DNA of 64,000 nt. Origin: an uncultured Desulfovibrio sp. Its GTDB lineage: Bacteria; Desulfobacterota; Desulfovibrionia; Desulfovibrionales; Desulfovibrionaceae. The translations under genes and the position numbers were made by a program. Below are positions 27,169-34,866 of this stretch, in pieces; within the stretch, counting starts at the first letter, position 1; the number at the start of each line of letters is the position of its first letter. Location of the stretch: positions 1 to 64,000 of the forward strand of contig NZ_CABSIF010000006.1 of NCBI RefSeq assembly GCF_902477725.1, read 5' to 3'. Below the pieces are notes generated by a model. That model was not told the origin of the DNA. It ran no database searches and saw nothing but the letters and a program-made list of their open reading frames with translations.

Positions 27169-27530
27169 GAATTGGTGCCGCGCTGGGGCCAATAGAGTGG
27201 TTTACAAAAAAGGTTTTACGCTGCGCAGGGGCATGGCGCAGGCCTGCCCGCGCACTTGCGCTGTCTCAAGCTCCCAAGATTGGTACAGCTTGCGCTGAAA
27301 GGCAACCGTATAAAACCCGTTCACTATGATTTGTCGCTTGCGTCAGAGCGCCGCCGCTGAGCATGCGCGCTGGCTTCACCTGCTGCCGCACGTGGCGGCA
27401 GAGTTGTATATCTCGCTATAATTACAGAGATATATTCCTGTTCTCCGCCAGAGGGTGTTTTGTTATGCTGGCGTTACGCTGATAACCGTCACTGCTTTTC
27501 AAGCGCCTGCCCACAATTAGGAAACAGCCC
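27169..27530. promoter_or_regulatory. Divergent region with a palindrome over a TATAAT box
   Basis: TATATCTC (27407-27414) and GAGATATA (27427-27434) form an 8-bp inverted repeat centred on TATAAT at 27417-27422. This looks like a repressor operator over the -10 box of the DUF2157 gene; no good -35 is visible. A second hairpin (CTGCCGC/GCGGCAG, 27383-27401) lies just upstream. The rest of the gap carries no supported gene. Confidence 0.45.
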
Positions 27531-29921
27531 ATGACCGAAATTGAAAATCCTGATCCTTCTGCAACGCCCAGCCATGCATCAAACCATGAGGCAGGCCACG
27601 CGCCATACACTGCGCCAGATTACGCCCCCGGTGGCGGAGTGTTGCCGCCGCTGACCAAGACCGCGCTCAACACCCTGTGCGATACCGGGGTAATCAGCAC
27701 TGTAGCATGGCAGCGGGCCGTGGAATTTTGCGGTTTCAGGCCGGACGGCAAGGCCTGGCTCGCCTACTGGCGGCAGATGTTTTTGCTGGGCGGGGCGCTG
27801 TTTTTTCTGGCGGGCGTGATCTGCTTCATTGCCTGGAACTGGGGAGCCATGACGCCCTCTGCGCGCATGGCGCTTATGGGCGCTCTGGTGGCCGGGAGCG
27901 GCCTTGGGGCTGTAATGCTGGGGCCGGATACGCGGCTGGGGCAGGTTTTGCTGCTGGCCTGCGGCATTGCAATGGGGCCGATGCTGGCGGTGTTTGGGCA
28001 GACCTACCAGACAGGGGCCGAACTGTGGGAGCTGTTTCGGGTATGGACGGCGCTGCTGGTGCTGCTTGCGCTGGCGGGCAGGCAGGTCGGGTTGTGGTTT
28101 GCCGCGTGGATTTCGGCCAATATTTTTGCGGCGCTCTGGCTTGGGCGCAGCCTTTCATCGCCTCTTGATGCCTTGGGGCAGTTTTTTATGGTGCCGGAGT
28201 GGCTTGTTGCCATTGCCTGCGCCATTGGGTGCTGGGAGTGGATGGCCCGCAGGGCGGCGGCCAGGCTGCAACAGAATCTGGATGATGCAGGCGATGGTAC
28301 AGGCAATAATCCAGACCAGAATAAGAACACGGCCCATGCGCAGGCGTGGCTCTGCTCGCGCTGGATGCCCAGACTGCTCTTTTTTGACATGGTTTCCCGC
28401 ACCACGTTTTTTCTGATTGCCACTATTTTTAACCAGTATTTCAGGGCTGGACAGATGCTTTGGCTGCCGCCCAATTTTGTTGTGGGTTTTGCCGTGGTCG
28501 TGGCGGGTTTTTCGTGGTGGTGGTACCGCACCCGGCAGTCCGACCTCTTCATGCTTGCGACACTTCTGGCAGCGGGCGCGGCAGTGTTGCTTTCCACTCT
28601 GGCGGAAGCGGAGCTGTTTTTCAGCGCCGGAAGCATGGCAACCTTTTTGCTGTGGGGTTTGCTTGTCACCGGCGTGACCGCGGGGCTGGCAAAGATACTG
28701 CTGCACCTGCAACGCAGCATGATAACGGCCCCCCGGCAGGAGGCAGAGGCCGTGGCCTTTTCCCCTTCGCTCTTTGGCCGTACCGCTGCCGGGAATAACT
28801 GGCAAACGCTGTGGGTGCACTTGCAGGCGGGCGATCTTGTGCCGCTCAATCAGTCGTTGCCTGACGCATTGGATAGGCTGGGGGCGCAACCCTCCCCCTG
28901 GTATGTCAGGGGCATGCTGGCCTTTGGCGGATGGGTGGCGGCGGTTTTCTTCATCGCCTTTTTTGGATTTTTGCTTTTTGAGAGTCTGGGGATCAGCTCT
29001 AATGAGGAACTGACCGTTTTTGCGGCATCTATGCCGGTGCTGCTTATGGGGCGGGTGCTGCTGGCAAGGCAGCAGTTGTTTGCCCGGCACTTTGGCTTTG
29101 CCTTGGTGATTGCCGGAACTGTCGGGCTTGGCATTGCCCTGTGCGCCAGCATCAGGCCCGAAGGTTTGGCCTGTTTTGCGCTGGCGGGGGTGCTTTTGGC
29201 TCTCGGCATCCTCATGGGCAATACTGGCTACGCAGTGCTGGCGGCGGTGGTGATCGGCAACTCAGTGGCGCTGGGGATTGCGTTCTCTTACGGGTATGCG
29301 CGCAATAGTTTTGCCGCCTCCGAAGCGGGCTGCGCGGTGGAGCTGCTTTCGCTGTGGTGGGCGCTGGTTTGCGCGGGGCTGGCCTGCTATTGCCTGCGTG
29401 AACACAGGTGGCGCGGCACGGCGCGTGGCAAAGTGGCGGAAGGGTGGTTTTACGGCTTTTACGCTTCTGCGCTGATTTTTGAGATGTTCACCCTTGCCCC
29501 GGCGTACAGCCTCGCCAGCGATATGGGTTTGCCCGGTCTGGCTACGGGATATTTGGGGCTTGCCCCGGCTCTGGCTGTGGCCGCGCTGGCATACTGGCTA
29601 GGCAAAGGCGCGGGCAGGACTGCCCGGTTGCTCACAATGGCGGGCGTGCCCCTCGTGTTTGCGTTGTCGTGGTATCTGCCGGGGGCTGGGCTGGCCCTTT
29701 TGGGGTTAACGCTGGCAAGGCGGATGGGCAGCGTGGTGATGCAGGGCTTTGTGCTGGCGTATCTCTTCGCCTACATGGTTTTTTATTACTACAGTCTGGC
29801 TGTGCCGTTTTCGCAAAAATCCATCTATCTGATGGCAACAGGCCTTGGCTTGCTGGCGCTGGCCCTGATTCTGCGGCTATGGCAGGCAAAAGCTGCGGCG
29901 CGGGAGGCAGCCCATGCGTAA
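27531..29921 (+). CDS. DUF2157-type polytopic membrane protein
   Basis: This 796-residue protein begins with a soluble region (about 1-80) that contains a DUF2157-like segment (LTKTALNTLCDTGVISTVAWQRAVEF), followed by about 20 hydrophobic segments. The C-terminal half resembles DUF4401. Its gene overlaps by 8 bases a GDYXXLXY-domain gene, and this pair is found together in many proteobacteria. The biochemical role is not known; an envelope or membrane-stress role has been suggested only by its pattern. The start at 27531 follows a weak TTAGGAAAC site. Confidence 0.75.
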   Translation: MTEIENPDPSATPSHASNHEAGHAPYTAPDYAPGGGVLPPLTKTALNTLCDTGVISTVAWQRAVEFCGFRPDGKAWLAYWRQMFLLGGALFFLAGVICFIAWNWGAMTPSARMALMGALVAGSGLGAVMLGPDTRLGQVLLLACGIAMGPMLAVFGQTYQTGAELWELFRVWTALLVLLALAGRQVGLWFAAWISANIFAALWLGRSLSSPLDALGQFFMVPEWLVAIACAIGCWEWMARRAAARLQQNLDDAGDGTGNNPDQNKNTAHAQAWLCSRWMPRLLFFDMVSRTTFFLIATIFNQYFRAGQMLWLPPNFVVGFAVVVAGFSWWWYRTRQSDLFMLATLLAAGAAVLLSTLAEAELFFSAGSMATFLLWGLLVTGVTAGLAKILLHLQRSMITAPRQEAEAVAFSPSLFGRTAAGNNWQTLWVHLQAGDLVPLNQSLPDALDRLGAQPSPWYVRGMLAFGGWVAAVFFIAFFGFLLFESLGISSNEELTVFAASMPVLLMGRVLLARQQLFARHFGFALVIAGTVGLGIALCASIRPEGLACFALAGVLLALGILMGNTGYAVLAAVVIGNSVALGIAFSYGYARNSFAASEAGCAVELLSLWWALVCAGLACYCLREHRWRGTARGKVAEGWFYGFYASALIFEMFTLAPAYSLASDMGLPGLATGYLGLAPALAVAALAYWLGKGAGRTARLLTMAGVPLVFALSWYLPGAGLALLGLTLARRMGSVVMQGFVLAYLFAYMVFYYYSLAVPFSQKSIYLMATGLGLLALALILRLWQAKAAAREAAHA

Positions 29922-30549
29922 GCTCTATATTCTTGCGGTGCTGGTTTTGTTTTTGGGCGGCTACGTCCTTTCCGTATATCGCATGGAAACCGTGCTGGCG
30001 GAGGGCAAAACAATCCTGCTGCCCCTTGCCCCGGTTGACCCGCGCGCGCCGCTCATGGGCGACTACATGGCCCTGCGTTATGTGGTGAACAACGATATTC
30101 GCAAGGCTCTACGTGGGCAGAGAGCCGCACAGGGCGCGGCTCAAAAGGCTGCTCAAATGAATGCGGAAAACGGGGCATCAGAGGCCGGAACTTCCGGCAA
30201 TGCGATAAACGGCGGAGGCACGGATGGCGGGGCCAGATCCCCTATAGCGAGCGAAAAAAACCGCAGCACATATGACGAAAGCAGTAACGCGGAAGGCTTT
30301 GCCGTGCTGCGCATTACCAATGCCCCGGTGCCGCACGCGGCATCATTTGTGCGGCTGGACGATGGCAGCCCCTTGCAAGACGATGAATTTCTGCTGGCCT
30401 ACAGGCTGCGCGGCTACGAAGTGCTCACCGCCGCCACGGCCTTCTATTTTCAGGAAGGAACCGCCCAGCAGCACACGGGCGCAAAGTTTGGCGTATTTAA
30501 GCTCGCGCCAGACGGTAAGACCCTGCTTGTGGGGTTGAGTGGTGGGTAG
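29914..30549 (+). CDS. GDYXXLXY domain membrane-anchored protein
   Basis: This 211-residue protein has one N-terminal TM (about 4-22) and then an extracytoplasmic domain with the name-giving motif GDYMALRY (residues 49-56) after PVDPRAPL. Residues about 65-120 are a Gly, Ala, Asn and Ser-rich low-complexity insert that interrupts the domain and is probably a flexible linker specific to this lineage. The C-terminus (FYFQEGTAQQHTGAKFGVFKLAPDGKTLLVGL) restores family similarity. It is coupled to the DUF2157 gene. Function unknown. Confidence 0.78.
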   Translation: MRKLYILAVLVLFLGGYVLSVYRMETVLAEGKTILLPLAPVDPRAPLMGDYMALRYVVNNDIRKALRGQRAAQGAAQKAAQMNAENGASEAGTSGNAINGGGTDGGARSPIASEKNRSTYDESSNAEGFAVLRITNAPVPHAASFVRLDDGSPLQDDEFLLAYRLRGYEVLTAATAFYFQEGTAQQHTGAKFGVFKLAPDGKTLLVGLSGG

Positions 30550-30842
30550 GGGAGGATATTGGGGTAGGGTGGAATAATAAAAAATGGACGGATAAAGGAC
30601 AGGTAAAAGGAGAAAACGAAGCAAGTACCTGAGATAATTGAGTGCTGTCTAAAAAATATTGAATTTCTTTAGATAGTAAAATCATCAAGGATGCCATCTT
30701 GTTCTACCTCCAAAACAGCCGGTTCTGTTAGCGCTTGCCTAGTGCGTTGGGGGCTTGGAATGAAGCAATGTCGATGATATCTTCCAAATATTGGAATAGT
30801 TGTTGTGATGCGCAGTTAAGATGAAAAAATCGAGGTCGCATT
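30550..30842. other. AT-rich transition with no gene
   Basis: Composition drops sharply here from GC-rich to AT-rich. No ORF with family features, tRNA or clear promoter was found. It is the left border of the AT-rich block that holds the GHKL/STAS-like gene. No flanking direct repeat with the right side (after 32100) was found by eye. Confidence 0.4.
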
Positions 30843-32090
30843 ATGCTGTTATCGCTTCCTAACTGGTTTGCTTTTTCAAGCAGAGGGCAAATGGATATTG
30901 ATAGGACGCTTAGCTTTTTTAAGTGGGATATTATTAACGACTATGTAACTATTGATCTTAGAAATTGTCACCGGGCAAACTATCAATCAATATCTTTGAT
31001 TATATTGTATTGTATGTATCTGAAAAGTTGCGATAATTATGTAAATATTAAATATACTAATGATAGATATAGTAGTGGCGCATCAAAAATGTGGAGAAAA
31101 ATAAATGGTAATTCTTGGCTAAATGTTAATAGAGCGCAATTTAAGTTTAATTTTTCATATGATAAACCAATATTCGCACTGACAAATAATAATTTAATAG
31201 AAGCTATCGATAAATCTGAAGAATACACAAGAGAGTTTGGAATAGATTATAAAAATACATTGAGATATGTTCTTGCGGAGCTTTTTTATAATGCAATAGA
31301 GCATGGAAAAACGTTACGTGCTATTAATAATTTGGGTATTCCGCCAATTGTGCAATATACTTGGTATCGTGAAAGGAATGAATTGCATTTTATTGTTGCC
31401 GATATCGGCGTTGGGATAAAGCAACACCTTGAACAAACATATAATCCTTTTGATTCAGATGCAACGGCAATTGTTGAAGCTATAAAACCAAATGTATCTG
31501 GTACATTTGGTTCTCGCGATATGTACTCTGTTAGTAATAATGCTGGTATGGGGCTGTATATTTCGACTAATATAATAAAAAAATTGCATGCAGATATGTA
31601 TATTGTCTCTCAAAATGGACTTGTCCATATATCGCCAGTTGATATTACTGAAAAAACAATTGTGAATGGGTGGCCGGGGACTTTTGCTTATCTAAAAATT
31701 AAGTTAGATAGGTCAAATAAATTTTCATATGAGCATCTGCTTGCAGATCTAAGAAAAAGTGCATCAGAAGAATTGAGCGAAAAAGAAATAAATGAAAATG
31801 ATCTTGAATACTACTTGAGTGTATATAACTTTTTTGGTTCAAAAGCTGAGGGCAAATTTGAAGGAATGGCTCATCGTGATAAATATATTATTCCAGCGGT
31901 TGCTGCGGGAAAAACAATCAAGATAGATTTTAAAGATGTTGAGTATGCCCCACATAGTTTTTTGAATGCAATGCTAGCAACCCCAATAAATATGCTTGGA
32001 ATGGGAGCATATAAAAAAATTAAAATTTTTAATGCACAGCCTTCAATCAGAGACACCCTTGATTTTATTTTTGATGAAAATACCAACTAA
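30843..32090 (+). CDS. Orphan GHKL ATPase flanked by STAS-like domains, AT-rich
   Basis: This 415-residue soluble protein does not match a named family I know. Residues about 25-110 (YVTIDLRNCHRANYQSISLIILYCMYL) look STAS-like. Residues 135-290 are a GHKL ATPase: N-box LAELFYNAIEHG (Glu146, Asn150), G1 box DIGVGI (187-192) and G2 region NNAGMGLYIS (233-240). Residues 355-412 (IKIDFKDVEYAPHSFLNAMLATPI) resemble the STAS-like DUF4325. There is no HisKA domain or membrane segment, so it is more like an anti-sigma or switch kinase plus its antagonist in one chain. Codon use and base composition differ strongly from all neighbours, which points to recent transfer. An alternative start is at 30891. 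Confidence 0.7.
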   Translation: MLLSLPNWFAFSSRGQMDIDRTLSFFKWDIINDYVTIDLRNCHRANYQSISLIILYCMYLKSCDNYVNIKYTNDRYSSGASKMWRKINGNSWLNVNRAQFKFNFSYDKPIFALTNNNLIEAIDKSEEYTREFGIDYKNTLRYVLAELFYNAIEHGKTLRAINNLGIPPIVQYTWYRERNELHFIVADIGVGIKQHLEQTYNPFDSDATAIVEAIKPNVSGTFGSRDMYSVSNNAGMGLYISTNIIKKLHADMYIVSQNGLVHISPVDITEKTIVNGWPGTFAYLKIKLDRSNKFSYEHLLADLRKSASEELSEKEINENDLEYYLSVYNFFGSKAEGKFEGMAHRDKYIIPAVAAGKTIKIDFKDVEYAPHSFLNAMLATPINMLGMGAYKKIKIFNAQPSIRDTLDFIFDENTN

Positions 32091-32179
32091 TTTGCGTTAG
32101 CTGGCTCAGCTCTGGTCGAAGTATTCAGATAGCTACTTAGTGTCTTGTTTCGTGAGGCAAAATAACCAAGAGAATAAAC

Positions 32180-32215
32180 AAAAAAAGCCCTTACGGCTCG
32201 TCTCCGTAAGGGCTT
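32180..32215 (-). terminator. Terminator of the initiator tRNA
   Basis: The 12-bp stem AAGCCCTTACGG (32185-32196) with CCGTAAGGGCTT (32204-32215) is followed, on the minus strand, by a T-run at 32180-32186. It lies directly after the tRNA 3' end and may also stop the convergent plus-strand gene. Confidence 0.85.
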
Positions 32216-32223
32216 GAATTATC

Positions 32224-32300
<77 letters not shown>

Positions 32301-32713
32301 ACACGTGCAGCGTTTCTCGCTGCGAGAACAGATATCTAAGCGCTTGGCCTCTGACTGTCAAGGAAATTAATAAATTTTTTTGAAAGAGCCTCATTTAAAA
32401 GTGCTTGTCAGAGTCTGAAACCCTTTGTTTGCGCAGTTATATTGCATTTTACTTCTCAAAAATATTTTTGCTCCGGGGTCACGTTTTTCAGTCAGCATAA
32501 TCTCACTTGCCAGTTGCCGCAGTAACTGCTGTTCCTTTTTTCATTTCATTCGTTGAGATTACGGCTGGTCGTGCAGGTCAGCACCCACATCCGCCCCTCG
32601 CGCAACGCCCCGGCGATTGCAAACAGGCCCGCGCGGGGCTAAACTTCGGCTGTCAGCGCCGCCTTGCGTTTTGCAGGGCGACCCGCCGCATCAAATCCTT
32701 CGGATGTTTCGCC
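32301..32713. other. Intergenic region between tRNA-fMet and the CNNM gene
   Basis: Apart from the tRNA promoter, this 413-base stretch has an AT-rich left half and a GC-rich right half. The reading frame of the CNNM gene is open back to 32507, but residues encoded there are low-complexity and lack family similarity, so I treat it as untranslated leader. No other gene is seen. Confidence 0.45.
32333..32361 (-). promoter_or_regulatory. Sigma-70 promoter of the initiator tRNA
   Basis: On the minus strand, TTGACA (32361-32356) and TAGATA (32338-32333) are separated by 17 bases. The predicted start lies about 25 bases before the mature tRNA 5' end. Confidence 0.8.
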
Positions 32714-33751
32714 ATGCTCACCCTTGTTTTGGCCGTTGTCATTGCTGTTGCCGTTTCCTTTACCTGTTCGCTGCTTGAGACGGTGCTGTATTCTCTTTCG
32801 TGGTCAACCATCGAGCGGCTGCGCAAGTCCGGCAGCAAGTCCGGCGAGCTGCTGTACGCCCTGCGCACCCAGGTGGACAAACCCATTGCTGCCATCCTCA
32901 CGCTCAACACCATTGCCAACACCGCCGGGGCCACGGTGGCGGGCGCGGCCTTTCTGGCCGTGTACGGGCCGGAATACATGTCGATTTTTGCCGTGGGCTT
33001 TACGGTGCTGATTCTGACAATGGGCGAAATCCTGCCCAAGAATCTGGGCGTGACCAAGGCGGAGCCGCTTGGCGTGATGCTCGCCCGTCCGCTTGCCATT
33101 ATGGTCAAGCTCATGTCGCCCCTGCTGTGGGTTACGAGCATGATAACGCGGCTTGTGTCCCCGCCGCCCGCAGGCCCGGTCATTTCCGAGGACGACATCC
33201 GCGCCGTCACGAGCCTTTCGCGTCAGGCGGGGCGCATCAAACCTTATGAAGAAGCCTTTATCCGCAATGTGCTGGCGCTGGACCAAAAGCGCGTGCGCGA
33301 AATCATGACCCCCCGCACGGTGGTGTTTGAACTGCCGGACGACCTTACCGTGGAGCAGGCCTACACAGACCAGCGCACCTGGCATTTCAGCCGCATACCC
33401 GTGTACGGCGACAATAACGAAGATATCGTGGGCGTGGTGGAGCGCCGCACCCTGGGCCGCTGCATCAACGAGGGCCGCAAAGATGTGACCCTCAGCAAGA
33501 TCATGCGCCCGGCGCATTTCATCATTGAAAACCAGACCCTTGACGTGCTGCTGCACGATCTACTCAAGGCCCGCGTGCATCTCTTTATCGTGCTGGATGA
33601 ATACGGCGGCCTTGCTGGCGTGGTGTCGCTGGAAGACGTGCTGGAAGAAATTCTCGGCAGCGAGATTGTGGACGAAAGCGATAATGTGGATGATCTGCGC
33701 GCGCTTGCCCGGCAACGGCGGCGCGAACTGAGCGTGAACCGGCAGGGCTGA
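32714..33751 (+). CDS. CNNM/CorC-HlyC family transporter (DUF21 plus CBS pair)
   Basis: This protein is 345 residues from ATG 32714, chosen because the first membrane helix (MLTLVLAVVIAVAVSFTCSLLETVLYS) starts here. A DUF21 membrane domain with four helices (about 1-170, with ILTMGEILPKNLG) is followed by a CBS pair (about 200-320, VREIMTPRTVVFEL, FIVLDEYGGLAGVVSLEDVLEEILG). The large C-terminal CorC_HlyC domain of longer members is missing. Proteins of this type are linked to Mg2+ or Co2+ export and to bacterial Mg2+ homeostasis. mgtA is found 25 kb away in the same window. Confidence 0.85.
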   Translation: MLTLVLAVVIAVAVSFTCSLLETVLYSLSWSTIERLRKSGSKSGELLYALRTQVDKPIAAILTLNTIANTAGATVAGAAFLAVYGPEYMSIFAVGFTVLILTMGEILPKNLGVTKAEPLGVMLARPLAIMVKLMSPLLWVTSMITRLVSPPPAGPVISEDDIRAVTSLSRQAGRIKPYEEAFIRNVLALDQKRVREIMTPRTVVFELPDDLTVEQAYTDQRTWHFSRIPVYGDNNEDIVGVVERRTLGRCINEGRKDVTLSKIMRPAHFIIENQTLDVLLHDLLKARVHLFIVLDEYGGLAGVVSLEDVLEEILGSEIVDESDNVDDLRALARQRRRELSVNRQG

Positions 33752-34240
33752 TCTGTTGCCCTGCGCTGCCCGCTTGCCCGGCTTGCAAATCCGGCGCGTA
33801 GCAGCTTGCGCGCCAGCCGATTAGGATTGGGCGGCGTGGAATAATTGTATTATCCCTTGCGGCAGAAATCTTATTGCAGTAGTATGATAAGACGCAGGCC
33901 GCATTCTGCCTTGCATGTGTGCCTGAGCAAATGCTTGTTTGGATTCAGCCTTGTTCCCCTGCTGTTGCAGTGGTGTGCGCCCGCACACAAAGCTTGCGGC
34001 AAGTGTGACCACAATCACAGAACCCGCGCCCCTAGCTGAGTTATACTTCTATTAAAAATAATTCCTATCTTGTCAGCAGGTATAAAATAGCGTAAGGGTT
34101 TGAGCAATCAGGGCCGGGCGGCCCAGGGCAAAAGCCCCAGCCCGGCAGGTTCGGTCTGCGCGCCCTGCGGCGCGACAGGTCGAAGGTCATGGCCCCTTTC
34201 GGGCAGCACCAAACATGACCCAATGTTTCAGGAGAAACGC
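33752..34240. promoter_or_regulatory. Intergenic region with a CRP/FNR-type site upstream of ccm
   Basis: TGTGA-CCACAA-TCACA at 34004-34019 is a perfect CRP/FNR-family palindrome (5-N6-5), the type bound by HcpR and relatives in Desulfovibrio. A separate inverted repeat (GTGTGCG at 33973-33979, CGCACAC at 33982-33988) lies just before. A GC-rich hairpin at 34113-34146 (GCCGGGC/GCCCGGC) is in the probable ccmE leader. An AT-rich stretch at 34045-34075 probably holds the ccm promoter. No gene is supported in this region. Confidence 0.5.
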
Positions 34241-34654
34241 ATGGCCCGCAAAAAAAACACTGGCATCTACATAGCCGCGCTGCTGCTCTTTTTGGGCGGG
34301 GTGGGCTATCTTGCATATTCCGGCTTTTCTGAAAACAGCGTGTATTTTCTGAATGTGTCGGAAGCCAAGGCCGCAACGCCCGAAAAACTCGTGGCGGCGC
34401 GGCTTTTTGGTACTGTGGCCGAAGACGGCATTGAGAAGCACCGGGGCGCGCCCGGTGTGGATTTTCGCCTTGAAGACAAGGACAACGCCAGCCAGACCAT
34501 TCTGATAAGTTATTCCGGCGCGGTGCCAGATACCTTCAAGGCTGGCGCGGAAGTTATTGTTGAAGGCGGCATGGGGCCGGAAGGCCGCTTTCAGGCCAAG
34601 ACGCTCATGACCAAATGCCCCTCCAAATACCAGAAAGAGAACCGCAATAGCTGA
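34241..34654 (+). CDS. ccmE: Cytochrome c maturation heme chaperone CcmE, Cys variant
   Basis: This 137-residue protein has an N-terminal TM (about 9-27) and then a periplasmic OB-fold. The heme-attachment motif, normally H-x-x-x-Y, here reads Cys126-Pro-Ser-Lys-Tyr130, so the covalent heme ligand is cysteine. This variant is established for Desulfovibrio and some archaea. GGAG lies 7 bases before the ATG at 34241; the frame is open upstream to 34100 but that part has no family similarity. It is the first gene of the ccm cluster. Confidence 0.93.
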   Translation: MARKKNTGIYIAALLLFLGGVGYLAYSGFSENSVYFLNVSEAKAATPEKLVAARLFGTVAEDGIEKHRGAPGVDFRLEDKDNASQTILISYSGAVPDTFKAGAEVIVEGGMGPEGRFQAKTLMTKCPSKYQKENRNS

Positions 34655-34866
34655 ACCTGCTCAGCGGCATTGCCGTTTGGCGAGTGCGATTGGCCTGACT
34701 GGCCCTTCGTTCTGTCCATTGTTGCGGGCCAAGGTCGCGGGCTCTCCCTGCAAGATGGTCGGGTTTCAGCTCAGTGCGCAGAGCCGTAATCGGGCACCCG
34801 ATGCCCAAACGATAGTAACGCCCCGCCCAGCGGCGGGCCGCCCCCTAAGCGGGATAAAGGAGTCTT

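Noticed and set aside
30497..30697. 66-codon minus-strand frame in the AT-rich border
   Set aside because: No ribosome site, no family pattern, and it runs into the coding end of the GDYXXLXY gene.
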